Under the pieces are notes generated by a model, which was not told where the DNA came from, made no database searches, and was given only the letters and a program-made list of their open reading frames with translations. Shown in pieces: positions 1 to 12,283 of a stretch of DNA of 64,000 nucleotides. Location of the stretch: NCBI GenBank assembly GCA_963920665.1, contig OY987263.1, positions 39,467,218-39,531,217 of the forward strand, in the 5' to 3' direction. The translations under genes were made by a program, and so were the position numbers. Each line of letters begins with the position of its first letter. Positions within the stretch are counted from its first letter, which is position 1. Source of the DNA: Straminergon stramineum (Eukaryota > Streptophyta > Bryopsida > Hypnales > Calliergonaceae).

Positions 1-760
1 CACCTCTACAAGCACATGACAAAAGGAAGTCATTTGTATATAGATAGTTAGCCAAGAAAAGCGATCACGAACAAATGAAGTATAAATCACGCATTATTGC
101 AGATGATGCCTCCTTCCACCTCTAGAATCAGGAACGTCAGGTATTTTTAATTCCCGCCAGTGCACAATTGAAGGTGTGCTCACAAAAAAGAGGATAGGAT
201 CATTCAAATCTAGACACGGTAGTCGGATCACTGTGGGTTCCGCCAGTACCCAACGGAAGTACGCTGCATGCATCACCATCTGACTTCAAGTGACCCTAAC
301 TAGTGTCCTTCGGTGGTAAGATACTCTGGTTGCGAATCTATTCCTGACAAACTCAATCTGCCAACCTGATATAAATATGAAGGCCAAGAATTATAGAGGG
401 ATCTCCAAGTGACGAAACTCTACATGCAGATGATAGATACCATCAAACATGAGGCACAACAATGGAGGTCACATAGATTAATGTTGCACCATACAAGAAA
501 TGAAAGAGTCCCATCAACTATATTAGCAAAAGATTCTCACCTAGAAAAATAATGAAACTGGAAGAATCCACACTTGAGACTTTCGAGCACATTTCACGAC
601 GCTCGTCCTTGACAACGATGTTCCAAACCTAGCGGCGACCACAATTCCAACAACCCCAGCCACTGGCAAACCCAAATAATCCCAAGAAACCAAACCCTAA
701 ACCCCTCCACCTCCGTCATCTCCAACTACACCTGCAAACCTCTTGTCACCAAAGCACCGC
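1..760 (-). other. Duplicated unrecognised block, copy A (degenerate gene?)
   Basis: Positions 1-690 align by eye with 2430-3070, at roughly 70% identity. Conserved stretches include a TTCCACCTCTAGAATCA segment (116 and 2496) and a GAAAGAGTCCCATMAACTAT segment (about 500 and 2870). Read on the minus strand, both copies hold a similar short coding-like segment with the pattern DLN..LFF.STP...H (near 150-215 in this copy). In copy B a second segment, FLRFIWDCQWQ, is followed by a possible GT splice donor. I do not recognise the family. This copy has no long frame and may be a decayed gene. Its boundary at position 1 is the window edge. Confidence 0.4.
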
Positions 761-1074
761 ACGCAGGTGCCTTTGAGGTACGGGAATCCATCCACCTTGT
801 TTTTTTTCGCTGCACACACCATGCCCATTTACCAGGTCGCACTCCAACTCTTGAACCAACCAGCTACCACGCGCTGCAGAAAAAATCAACCGCCACCACT
901 CCAGAGCCAAGCTCGACCCAGAAAACCCATTGTCGAGGATTCACAGGATGTCACGTCACCAACTTGATGATCCTTACAATACTGTGAGGACACTTCTCAG
1001 AAAAGGAGCCATTCAACACCTGCCAAGGTTTGAGTTGGGTCACCCTAATTGCAATTTCCGAGATCATAACCGGT

Positions 1075-1960
1075 CTAGCCTGCACATACATGACCACCGG
1101 GAGTTCTTAATACAAACAGAAAGGCAATTCAGGACTCGTGCTGACGAGAAGCCCATGTCTGTACACAAATATGGCGTCTGCGACCAGTCCAAAAGCCCTG
1201 CAATTCCATGAAACCAAAACGTCTCGATGTATACGCAAGGACGCGAGGATTCATTGTCGAGTAATGTGTCCAACCCTGTCCAAGTAGCACACACACACAA
1301 AAGCAACGACTGAGAATTAAGAAAAAAGGTCGAATGGCGATAGGATGCGTATGAATCCATAGCTTATTGTACTATACATAAAGAACATACTGCAAGAGCC
1401 AGAACTGTTGAGCCAATCCCAGGGCTAAAAGGATGCGCAGAGAGTGCACAAGCTTGAAGTCCATCATGAAGGCCAAGAGGCATGGATCCAGTATCCCGTT
1501 TTGCACTTATCAAGACCGAGGACCTTCTTCACCGCCACAGAACTAACAGAGATCGCTACAATCATCACACGCCGTTGCACAATCGTGGACCGAATGTGCG
1601 GGGCAAATGGAGGCACGAGCAGCCACAACGTCAAATGCAACAGCACTTGCACCTTAAACATCGGAAACACGCCCTCCATTTGCTTGAACTCCAAATCGCC
1701 TACGAGAAGAAAACCTTCGCATCGGAGTCTTGCCGTTTGTGATGCTTCCGGTACGCCGAAGCCAGGAACCCGAATTCTTTCTAAAACTCCACTAGTTTCA
1801 CCTCCATGTTGGTGTGCAACTCACTCGCAACGAGGACGAGAATGAGCTTCCGAGGAACTTCAGAATTCATCTCGACATAAACTACGAGAAGGTTGAAAAC
1901 CATATGATAAATCACCATCCAAAATTCTGCATCCACTATGCACAAGCTCAATCGTCAAGG
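1075..1960 (-). pseudogene. OST3/6 pseudogene with internal deletion
   Basis: A partial second copy of the intact OST3/6 gene at 28617-29636, same strand, lying about 27 kb away. The match covers the 3' flank (1075-1440 against 28240-28600, including a shared GAATTAAGAAAAAAGG run) and the coding region up to about 1960. A frame at 1464-1694 joins the thioredoxin-like segment EFKQMEGVFPMFKVQ directly to the C-terminal segment FAPHIRSTIVQR. The DNA between them (about 28775-29218 in the parent, some 440 bp covering the first three membrane helices) is missing at about 1612. The C-terminus still reads KTGYWIHASWPS. The copy cannot encode a complete subunit. Retention of the 3' flank shows a DNA-level duplication; because the parent has no introns, retroposition cannot be judged from exon structure. 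Confidence 0.85.
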
Positions 1961-2149
1961 TCAAAATTAGCCCTAAAAGGTGGTGGAGATTCAATTTAGA
2001 ATGGCGTTGGGCCTGTGTCTGGCATGTAGCTCACCCCTTCAACTAGCAAAGGGACTACGTGTGATCATTATCAAGCAACCTGCCATGCATAGCAGTTTCA
2101 GGTACAATGCACTTCAGAATTCTAGATTATAGCTTATCAATAAATGTCG

Positions 2150-3081
2150 GTGATGAGCTTACTGTATATCAATGCTAAGTGTACATGGGAAAGAGACTAG
2201 AACTTGTAGGGAACAACAGAGAAGATTGCAGTAAAGAAGAGTGAAGATCAGAAGAGTTTCGAGGTCTGCAACGGTCGGCAAGCTTTCCACTTTCCAGTCC
2301 GGAAACTGAAGCCACGTCAGATCAACTTCCAACACTAACATATCCAAAAGCATTGCTGTGTGTGCAAATTTCCTAAGTTTTCCCTCTCTAATCGCAGAAT
2401 AAAAGGAGGCCTATAGTATATTGACAGCTTCCCAGGAAAAACGATCGATGACAATCGGCGTATCAAATGATGCATTCTTGCAAATGAGGCCTTCTTCCAC
2501 CTCTAGAATCAACAGTGCAAAACATGATAGTTTCCACAAGTGCGCAGTCCAAGGTGTGCTCAGAAAGAAGAGGTCACGGTGATTCAAATCTACAGATGGA
2601 AATCATATCAACATGGGTGCCGCCATAACTCAACAGAAGTTAGCAGCTTGCGCCACTACGCTACCACACGTGATCTCTTCTACTGTCCATCAATGCGAAC
2701 ACACTCGGTGTTGCGAGAAAATTCCTAAGTAACTCAATCTGCCAACCCTTGCTGGTCAGAAGCTGCACAGGATCTCCTACAGATAAAACTATGCGTAGAT
2801 GGAAGGAACTACGAAAAACTAAGTCCAACAGTGGAGGTCACACATACTAATGTTGCCACTCATAGGAAATGGAAGAGTCCCATAAACTATATCAGCAAAA
2901 AAATCTCGCCCCCAAAAAATAATGAAACTAGAGGAATCCATACCTGAGACTTCCGAATAGAAGTCCCGATGCCTATCCATGACAATGGTGCTTCAGATCG
3001 AGCGGCAGTCATGATTCCAGCAGCCCTTTGCCACTGGCAATCCCAAATAAACCGAAGAAACTTGAAATGGTCAAACAACAT
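2150..3081 (-). other. Duplicated unrecognised block, copy B
   Basis: Second copy of the block at 1-690; the paired part is 2430-3070. On the minus strand, 3081-2944 reads as a coding-like segment (FLRFIWDCQWQRAAG) ending in SQ just before GTATGG, which could be a first exon with its donor. A DLN..LFFLSTP segment follows near 2540-2600. A separate ATG-initiated frame of 64 codons lies at 2159-2353 (MLLDMLVLEVDLTWLQ at its start). Nothing in these segments matches a family I know. The block lies just downstream of the NLR stop codon, so some of it could be that gene's 3' UTR. Confidence 0.35.
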
Positions 3082-3142
3082 CCTCTTCGAAATTGACGAT
3101 TTCCTTACTCCGTTGAATCAGAATCCGTCCCATATTCCGTAG

Positions 3143-6100
3143 CTATCTAAAAAGCAGCAACTCCGTCAAACCTGAATTTGTCCCAGATTCCGTCCCGATC
3201 GAAAAAGGGCCAAACAGTCCGATTTCAATCAGAGGTGGGCCTGGCGTCGACTCCGTCAAACCTGAATCTGTCCCTTTCGAAAAAGAGCCTGACTTTCCAA
3301 TTCCAATCGGACGTGGGCCCAATGTCAACGCTGTCAACTCTGAATTTGTCCCAGATTCCGTCCCGATCGACAAAGGGCCAAACAGTCCGATTTCAATCAG
3401 AGGTGGGCCTGGCGTCGACTCCGTCAAACCTGAATCTGTCCCTTTCGAAAAACGGCCTGACTTTCCAATTCCAATCGGACGTGGGCCCAATGTCAACTCC
3501 GTCAAACCTGGATTTGTCCCAGATTCCGTCCCGATCGACAAAGGGCCTGACTCTCCGATTCCAATCAAATCTGAATCCGTTCCATATTCCATCGAATCTG
3601 AATCCATCCCAGATTCCGTCCCGATCGAAAAAGGGCCTGACTGTCTGATTCCAATCGGAGGTGGGCCCAGATCTCGCTCCACCCATTCACCTGCCCCCCA
3701 AAGCTCCCATGATCTTGGATCCAAGTCCTCGCTTGATTGATGCACTAGCACCATCCTTCGACGAAGGTCCAACCTCAAGCGATGTTTCCCAATGCCATAG
3801 CCAAATGTCAAGGTCACCGGCTCCGACGAGGGCAGCTCACAAAGCATCTGAATATCTTTCTCATGAAGCTGGAGGGCAAAACATCCTGTAAGGTTGAGTT
3901 CTTTGAGGTTCCTCGACTTACTCAAGTCAGGCAACCGCATCAACTGTTTGCAATTAAGAAGATTGAGGCGTTGCAATGCAGGCAAATCTCCCAATTCTGC
4001 TAAGGATATCAATTCATCACAAAATCTCAAGTCCAGAACTTCCAATTGGCTGAATCTATGGAGATTCAATCCCTTGCTCCATTGGTTCCAAGTCAAAACA
4101 AGCTCTTGAAGCTGGCAAGGATTGAAATTCGCAAGTGGAATGGCCACTTGGTACTTTGGACAACACCCTATACATAATTTCTTCAAGCCAGTAAGTTGAT
4201 TTATACCCAGAATATCAACCAAATCCTTGCAAGATTTAACCTCAAGAGATTGAAGGTTGGATGATTGATGAGTGGTAAGTCCTGAAACAAATTTCAACTT
4301 CAAAATATCCACAAGCGACAAACTTTCCAAGGAATAACAATTGCTCAAATCCAATGAACAAGCTTGCACCCCATCGAGATATAGTTTGAGCAAATTATGG
4401 CATTGTGTAAACAAGTCCCACCCCAATACCATACCATTTCCTCCACTCCCATCAATATCTGAAATCCTCAATATCTTTAGGGACATAGGAAGTGCACCCA
4501 CAAAATGAGGATCTACATTAGGAAGACGATGTCTACTATGTTCGTACCATGTAATATGAGTAAGGTTTTCCAATTCACCAAGGCCCTCAATTCCACCAGT
4601 ACCTTCAACAGTAAACAGTTCCAACATCCTTAAGCACACCAAGCCCTTCAAATTTAAAGCTCTTTCTCCACAAACCACGTCCGAAAGCGATAATACTTCA
4701 ACATCGGAAAAGTAATTCCAATTTATGCCCTTCAAACTTCCAATTCGACCAACACGTCCTCCATGAATACCAAGAAACCACAATTCACCAACACTAAGCC
4801 TTCTCAACTTGTCCCAACATCCACCCTTCGGTGTACGTTTGAGCTCAATTAGATTACGATTGCCTATAAACACCCACATCCGATCCCTCAAGCTAGTTGA
4901 ATTGTTGAAAGATCCTATAGCTTCAAGTTTTGCAAACTCCCAATACAAATCATGCATGGTAACTTCTCCAGATCTCAAATCCACATCCTCTAACAAGCCT
5001 TTCTGCTTCAAGCGCTCCAACTGCCATTCCAACAACACCACAAAACATCTCTTAAAAATGTAAATAATTGGTCTACGATGGAACTTCTTCTTCACTTCAC
5101 ACCCCTATCAACCCAACATATTGAATGGAAGAACGTTGCAAAAAAGAAAACATAAATCATAGTAGAAAAAAAACTCATCAAAAAGTGACACTCTTCAACA
5201 ATCCTGGCAATACTACATCCTTAGGAGAATGTCAAAACCAATACACATGAAAAACAATAACCTTCACCTCTAAAACATGCAAAAGATGAAAGGGATAGGC
5301 ATACCCCATCTCTCATTTCTTCTTCATCATGTATGGAGTATAACAATTCCATGTTTACATATTGACAAAAAGAAGCCCAACTGAAAAAGAATCCCAAGTC
5401 CATAAACAAAGTTCGATCTGCTTCTGGTAACAAGTCAAAACCACTCCTCAAAATACCAAAAACAGGGTTTACTTTTCCAGGTAATGAATCAAAATTCCAC
5501 ACACGAGGCAAATGCTTCACCCATATTGAAGGAGTCTCTCCATGACAACCCAATTGCAATCCCAATGCTCGTAAGGCCAAGGGATGATAGTGACGTTCTT
5601 GTCCATCACCCTTGGAAAAATAACACCTTTTGACACAAGTCATAATGTCATGCTTCTCATATTCAAAAAATTGTTGGCCACTAGCTGCATAGTGCAAAAA
5701 CAACCTCATGGCATCTGCCTCTCCAAGATCTGGCATCTCAAGACATGCATCTCCTTTGATCCCCAAAAGTCCAAGAACACTTCGAGATCAGGCAGTCACA
5801 ACCACCAAACTTTCAGCAAGATAAGGAAGTTCCAACATCATCTTTGCCAATTCAATTGATTCATGGTTGTCAAAAACATTATCAATAGCCAAAAAGGTTC
5901 TCTCCTTGAATAGACTTTCGAGCAATTTGTCCTTGCACTAGAAACACATTCACCACATAATCCATGAGAATCAAAAAATCAACACATCCCGAAGGATTTC
6001 AAGGACATGAATTCTAGATTCCAAAGTAAAACTACATCCTCACACTCTATCATACAATTCTGCATGAAACATAACATTCTACAAAAATGGACAACCACTC

Positions 6101-7533
6101 AAAAGTGCATCAAGAACAAACAAGTAATACAAATAAGAGCACATGGCCAAAAACGAAAATAAAGAATTAGACTCTACCAAACCATCAAAAGTTGTTCTTC
6201 AATGATGTTGGCCTCCATAACATCAATCACTTCCATATACACACTACACATGTAAAACAAAAAGCTCACCTCTCCTTCCTCCAAGCATTGAATGACATCC
6301 ACATGTTTGGGTGTCAAGTCCCTCAAAACTTTTTGAAAGAGCTTTTTGGAATCACTTGGAAGTGCATTGGGAAATTCGATATGGCAAACCCTCCCATCAT
6401 ATTTGCTCCAAAATTCATTGCACAAGATCTTGCAAGTTGTGGTCTTGCCTATACCACCAACTCCATATAAACCAACCACTTTGACTTTGTATTTTTTGGA
6501 AACACCAATTCCTTCAATCTTATCATCAATGACCTATTCAATCCACCCAAACAATAACCAAATCAATTAATATCCCTTTGCAATCAAAAAACATAAAGTT
6601 ATATTTTCATACCACAAAGTCAAACTACATACAAAGTGAAAAAAACAATTGTTAGAACAAAATTCATTACCTGATAAATATTGGATTTTCCTTGCACATG
6701 GGAATCATCCCACCTCTTCTCTGGAAGAATGGACTTGCAAACACAAGAAACAATTTTCTCTACATAAGCCACACTCTCCTTCAAATTCGCATCATACAAG
6801 AGGCCATTGAAAGAGCTCAACACATCTAAGGCATACTTCCAATCATCCACAATAATTCGATTCCTTGGGTCAGCCACTGCTAAAGTCTCCCACTTCTGAA
6901 ACCACTTGTTTAGCATGGTGGCATTCTTCAAATCATCCAATGATAGTCCATAAAATAGGGGGAATATCTTCGGCCCCTTGGTAGAACTCTTTGACTCATG
7001 GTGTAGCTTATGAGCTTGAACAAAGGCACTCAATTCAATCATGGGCCACTTGGACATGAAATACTCATCCGACACAACCACAATCAACATTTCACATCGT
7101 TGAGCAGCTTGGACAATCAACTCTGAGAATCGTTCACCCTTTGGTAAGCTCTCATGGCGTCTATCAAAGAAAGGGTAGTAAAATCGATCCTCCAAAGCTT
7201 TGCACAAGTGATCCACAAAATCCTTTTGAGCTCCACTATGGCTCAAAAATATCTTGTGCTTGGGTTCCAAGATAAGCTCATTTCCCTCAACTTCATCAAA
7301 CCTGTGCCATGAATAAAATCTCTTAGTACTAAATGAATTCAAGTAATTGCAATATCAAAAAATTGTTCAATTCCACAAACAAGAGGGTCCAAGAATAGTC
7401 GTAAGCACTAAGAACAGCAGCCGACGGATGCAAATTTCATTCCCTCATCCATCTCAAGAGGAGGACATTACCTATGCGAGGTTTCACCAAAAAAACTGCT
7501 CGATACATCTGTGTCCATCGTCTTTCGCTTCAT
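3143..7533 (-). pseudogene. TIR-NB-LRR resistance-type gene with in-frame TGA
   Basis: Five exons, all with GT-AG junctions and matching phase: 7533-7472, 7301-6671, 6533-6270, 5937-5305 and 5104-3143 (1,184 codons). Exon 1 (62 nt) starts MKRKTMDTDV and splices in frame to the TIR domain (about residues 36-190, with KIFLSHSG and a W..IEL segment holding the likely catalytic Glu). The NB-ARC P-loop GVGGIGKTT is at 255-263, the kinase-2-like FLAIDNVFD at 334-342, the HPLALRALG (GLPL-like) motif follows, and MHDL is at 580-583. LRRs then run to about residue 930. The protein would be a cytosolic immune receptor that senses pathogen effectors. Codon 369 (5788-5790) is TGA in VVVTA*SRS, where the family has Arg (VxTxRSR), so a CGA-to-TGA nonsense change is likely and the gene is probably dead or makes a truncated TIR-NB protein. 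The C-terminal 200 or so residues are an unusual repeat tail. Confidence 0.88.
3172..3560 (-). repeat. 168-bp (56-codon) tandem repeat in NLR C-terminus
   Basis: Two full 168-bp units (3172-3339 and 3340-3507) and part of a third (from 3508), followed by more degenerate units to about 3660. Each unit encodes two related half-repeats of 26 and 30 residues, of the form GPRPIGIGKSGRFSKGTDSG and GPPLIEIGLFGPLSIGTESG. The units are nearly identical in DNA, so the expansion is recent or kept homogeneous. The repeat lies inside the last NLR exon, in frame, after the LRRs. Confidence 0.9.
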
Positions 7534-9700
7534 TGCGAACCTAAAACCCCACTCATCATCACAAGCGGGTCAAAAAACTCAGTCACACTGATTAAAATAA
7601 TAATCTTCAAATCCGACTTCATCCCAATGGAGCGACTCAATTTTAAAACTCCACATACTCATAGTACACCCACATATCACTTAGTAACAAGAACTCCAGA
7701 AACAGTGACTGCTTGTCATCATCATCGTCTGCAAGTAAAATGCAGCAAGTCTTCAACAAAATCACAGCAATTTAAAACATCATAAAGCAAGTCACCTACA
7801 ACTTGGGACACGCGAGATAGCTGATCTTGTCTTCCGTAAATACTCCGTTAAAACAACCTGAGAGACCCACATCAAAATGAAGACTGAACTCGACTGAATT
7901 ACAGTAGGCATGGTCACTATTAGATTTGACAATTTGACAAGTTCCTTTTGAATACTACAACCTTGGGATGCAATAAGTGACCAAATCCATCAGAGTAGGC
8001 TTCTGGTCAAATGGATGAAACTAAACACTTGCGTTGAGTAGGACCCCCTTACGGAATCTTGCTTGTTGCGAGCCAAATATCAACGACGCACACTTTTACC
8101 AATCCTAACGGATGCTATCCCCAACAAGAATATCAAAGCACTGACAAAACACTCGACAATCTCAGTTACAATGTCAGCTTAGAGCAAAAAAGTTCACCAT
8201 CCAGAAATGAAGATGACCACCAACATCGTACTCACGCCTAACACCCCCACTACATTGTCGCGGACAGAAATGTGGACCCTGTCATTAAAGAGGGAGACAC
8301 AGCTGTAAGTACAATACCGGTGAACGTTGGTGAACAGAAACTGTCGTAGGTATCCAGCAAATGAGTAAAAAGAAGGAATAGACCACAACAAATACTAAAG
8401 CACCAAATGAGTGACATCCTAATTAGACCAGATGGACATCAGACCCACCGCCAGAGTTTCTTCGTCTGATCCTCAAAGCAGACATCCACCAAGGTAGCTG
8501 AACAACACTCTCCGAACTGCCCTTACGTGCCTGGCTGACCCTTAGGACTTGTCTGCAAAACAGACGGGCAATGAAACATTCAGCTCTCACACTCCACCAG
8601 TTCCCATGCTCCAAAATCGTCGCTTATGAACCATTTCTTTCTACCCAGTATCATTCCAAAGAGGCTATTCAAGAAGCGTCAAACTTTCAACCTTATCAAA
8701 ACAACTGCGATGTTCATCAAAAGCATCACTGTATCAAATGCATTCCTCGGCAACTAATCAGTGCGCCCAGACTTCGCAAATACAAACGAATATTTGGGAA
8801 GCAAAGGAGCTCTAGCATATACTTCAATCGGTAACACAGCTACTCAAAAGACTTCTCCATTCAAACTGTGAACTTCACAACATGCTCTCAGACAAAGGGT
8901 AGTAATCTAGCCATTACTTACTTCAGTCATGGCTTTTAAAACGTGACTGGGCAATCAACCGATAGTCATCATCAGCAACAGATCAGCAAGTCCAACATTC
9001 AAGCAAAATAGAGTTCGGCACTTAGATGACAGACCCCTCTTCGCCGCAGCCATGGACCACCAGCTCTCTCTTCATACCCTAACACAGAAAGGCGCAAGAC
9101 TCAGAATCTGAAAAATGCTAGAACCCACACCTTCGCATCTGTCAAAGGAGAAACCCCTCCAATGTAATATACACTTGAGCCAAATATCATGTCAAAGAAG
9201 ACAACGCTGCCATACAAATTATCCTAAATTGAAGCTTCGATTCAACGCTGAGAGCAGGAAACAAAGCGTTCACTGGTCTCTGCCCTCGAGACGATGGTAG
9301 CCCCACAACAGCGGGTGCCACGGCTTCGTATTCTCAACTGAAAGCCATCTGATTCGCCACTACCATCTCGACATCCATTTCCCACCCGCTATGCTCCAAT
9401 AGTCCTTCGCGAGGAAAGTGGGAAAATGTCGGTAAAACACGACCTCCACAAGACGAACTCAGGAACGATCACGGGATCCCTTACGGACTTCATGCGCAAA
9501 CCGAACACAGCGTTGCGTTCTCAAATCAAAACAGAAGCATCAGAATTCCATATGGACACGAAAAGGGCATCTTACTCTGTTGCAGAAGCTTCGTCGACAA
9601 CACCGACAGCGTTGCTCCAACCGCGTCTCCGCTCGCGGTTGCGCTCGATCTGCCGAGCATTACCGTGGTGAGAACTGGACGCAAGGCTCAAATGCTCAAA
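7534..9700. other. Upstream region of the NLR, no recognised gene
   Basis: This stretch is less AT-rich than the deserts further on and has only short frames on both strands, none recognised. It may hold a spliced 5' leader of the NLR or a small unrecognised gene. One possible minus-strand exon begins with ATG at 9660-9658 (MLGRSSATASGDAVGATLS) and ends at a GTAAG donor next to 9576, downstream of the promoter-like cluster at 9769-9846. No downstream exon could be joined to it with confidence. Confidence 0.3.
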
Positions 9701-9768
9701 GCTGAAGGCTCCGGAGAGATGACTCCTGTGGTTTGGAACAGCAAGATGCAAGCGATGGAGTGGAAGTC

Positions 9769-9846
9769 TAGGGTTTGAGGTTCGGAGGCTCCAGGCCGAG
9801 GACTGAGCCTCAGTCGGCTGGAGGACACGTGGCGGGACGCGATTGG
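9769..9846 (-). promoter_or_regulatory. Promoter-like cluster: CCAAT box, G-box, telo-box
   Basis: Read on the minus strand this region has CCAAT (9846-9842), a CACGTG G-box within CCACGTGTCC (9831-9826) and an AAACCCTA telo-box (9776-9769), in that order. This is typical of plant promoters; G-boxes bind bZIP and bHLH factors, and telo-boxes are common near starts of transcription. It points into the region leading to the NLR and may drive that gene or an unrecognised short gene between them. Confidence 0.45.
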
Positions 9847-9899
9847 TTGGCGCAGGGAGATGCTACATTGTAGGAGTAGCTTTTGCCACCTTGTTGTCA

Positions 9900-12283
9900 A
9901 CTAAATGCAACTGTAAAATTCAAATCCAATATTAAAATTAGTTTTATGGAAGTTGGAAAGTTGTCTCCCTTACTATCCATGTATAAGCCTCTCCCTAAAT
10001 TATTGTTAACCAACATTACCCATAAAGTGTGGACAAAAAAATGAGTCATTCAACACTCCGTTGTGTAATTAAGTACGATGCTAATAATGGCTTAGGCAAG
10101 CAACTCTTTCATTTTGTAATTTTCAGCAATGCATGACTGGTAGTTCTCATTGTAGTCTCAAAGCTCTTTATATACATTGCCATGGATGAAACATGAAAAA
10201 TATAGATAATGATTCATTTATTCATCCATATGCGCATGAATTCATTCAAAAGAAGGGATGTTTCTTTTGAAGACTACATAGCAGTTTAGCGAATTTATCA
10301 ATTGCATTGGGGTTTGAATTACAAAATATTCCTTAGAAAACTAATTCTATTGCTTTAAAGCCATAAATGTAGCTTCAAGAATAAAATGCTTGGGTGAGGG
10401 CTTAGAACTCTTTTGCTCCTATGGCTTGTAGGTTCAAGTCCATGTTCAATTTTCTTTTTTTTTTTTTTTTTTCCTTTTTATATCATCATTGTTGCAAGAG
10501 AAGACAAATTTCACCTACCAGTGAGGGAGTGGAAGAGAAGAAGTAGTTGACTAGTATTCTCTCTACAAAATTCCCTACAGTAGCTTGTTCCAAGCTCATG
10601 AAGAAGCTCCCTTGTGTTTTATGGATTTCATTTTGTTTTTTAATGTATAAATTTGCTTTACAGGAAGTGCAAATTAGAAGTAGTTGTGAGCTTCAATTCG
10701 ATTGTTGTTTTCTATTGAGGAAGCATCTCGAGATGAAATGATAACTTGATTTTCCTCAAGTAACCTTAAGCTTATTCAGTTTGGAGCTTGTGTGAGTGAT
10801 TGTTCCTCACAAGGAAAGTGTATTTGTAAAATTCAATAACTTAGTAAGCAAAGTTCATATCCAATTTTGTAATGAAGTGTGCACTATGTCTAAGCTAAGT
10901 CGTTGTTTGAAAAAACTTTTGAGATGTAGGTCAAATCAACCTTGACCCGCGTAGCAGTCTTGATGGAACACCAACCTTAGAAGCATGGTCTAAGGATAGA
11001 GGTACTAGATAATTTGTAAGCCACTTGAATATATGAATACTGGTGATAGCCGTTAGCTTTTGAGTTGTTGACTCAACAGATGACCTACGGTAGAAACAAT
11101 TGCATACTAAGTACGCGTAAGGTTGGGAATGTGTCGGCATTTCTATGAATCTCTTTTCGTTATCAGCAATCTACTGCATTCTTAATTGTTGTTTGATGTG
11201 TTCTGTATCCTTCGTTTTGTTTATCTGTATTAAAAAAATTTTGAGGGATAGAACTTGTAACAACATTCCAATTGGGTCTGAACTTGGGTGTTTTTGAGTG
11301 TGGATGGAGTATTGCGAGTTTGACTTTACTACTTTGAGATGCCAGAGTTTTTCAGTTTCCTAGCTCCTAAAGAGGTTTTTTAGTGCATTTCATCTACGAC
11401 GACATGGGACGGAGATCTTTGCGCCATTTCTATAGCTCATTGTAGTTGTTTCAATGGCATCCAATTTGGGGTAATTCTGCATTGGCATCATGTTAAGCAT
11501 TGTACATTTCTGATCATCAATTCGTTGGGGTCAAGGGTTGATCTATCTTCATATCTACTCGTGTGCCCTGTGCTGTTGCCACAGTCAAAATAAAAATAAA
11601 AGTATTTTTTATAATTTTTTTATTCCTAAAAACTTTGAAATTCCATAACTTTCACACCGTCATTCCAAACGTGGTGAAACAAAGCCCGTGCATGCCTCCT
11701 CACCAAGGGCTTTTCACCAGTACCAAGAACTTAACCATCAGACATATGGTCCAGGAGATCTCAACGTAACAAACAAACATAACAAAACAAAATAAACAAA
11801 CAACCTATCTTAAGGTATAGATCTTTTAGATAGCTTGTGTGTTTTTTCGGGTTTCAGGATGCAAGTAGTTTTTGCAAAGAAGGGAGTTGTTGAAGTGCAG
11901 GGATTTGGGGTTGTACACGTTTTTTATGATGTCTTTTGATTTGCTTGAATGTGGGGTGATGGAAAGCTGATATGCTTGAGGAAATGTGTGTTTCAATTCA
12001 TCTTTTTTAGAGTTTGGAGTTTTCAATCATTCATGACATCAAATGTGCTAAAACTTGTTCAATACCCACCAACAAGTTTACATTCACAACAATCAAAGTA
12101 TAGAAATAGAGTCCAAACCTCCAATTTTGAATTGCCACCACATGCTCAAAAATGATCCAAATGACAAAACACAAAGTGTATTAGAAAGATAATGAAGTCT
12201 ACTTTTCTAATGTCTTAAGAATTTACAAAAGTCTTATAAAATTATATATAAATATAGCATTTTTTGACAACCTATCTACCATC
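9900..12283. other. AT-rich intergenic region
   Basis: No gene is recognised. It holds a poly-T run at about 10449-10472. It also holds one copy (about 11595-11820) of a diverged dispersed repeat whose partner is at about 26190-26375; both have ACTTTGAAATTC near the start and a TCTCAACGTA / TCTCGACGTA segment near the end. Confidence 0.6.

Noticed and set aside
3178..3648. 156-codon plus-strand frame over the NLR tail
   Set aside because: It is the antisense of the 168-bp repeat; the minus strand is in phase with the NLR exon, and the plus-strand frame exists only because the repeat length is a multiple of three.
10385..10445. tRNA-like segment with a GGTTCAAGTCC B-box match
   Set aside because: No cloverleaf with paired acceptor and anticodon stems can be drawn; a similar isolated B-box-like match occurs near 35970. 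They could be remnants of tRNA-derived SINEs but the evidence is too thin.
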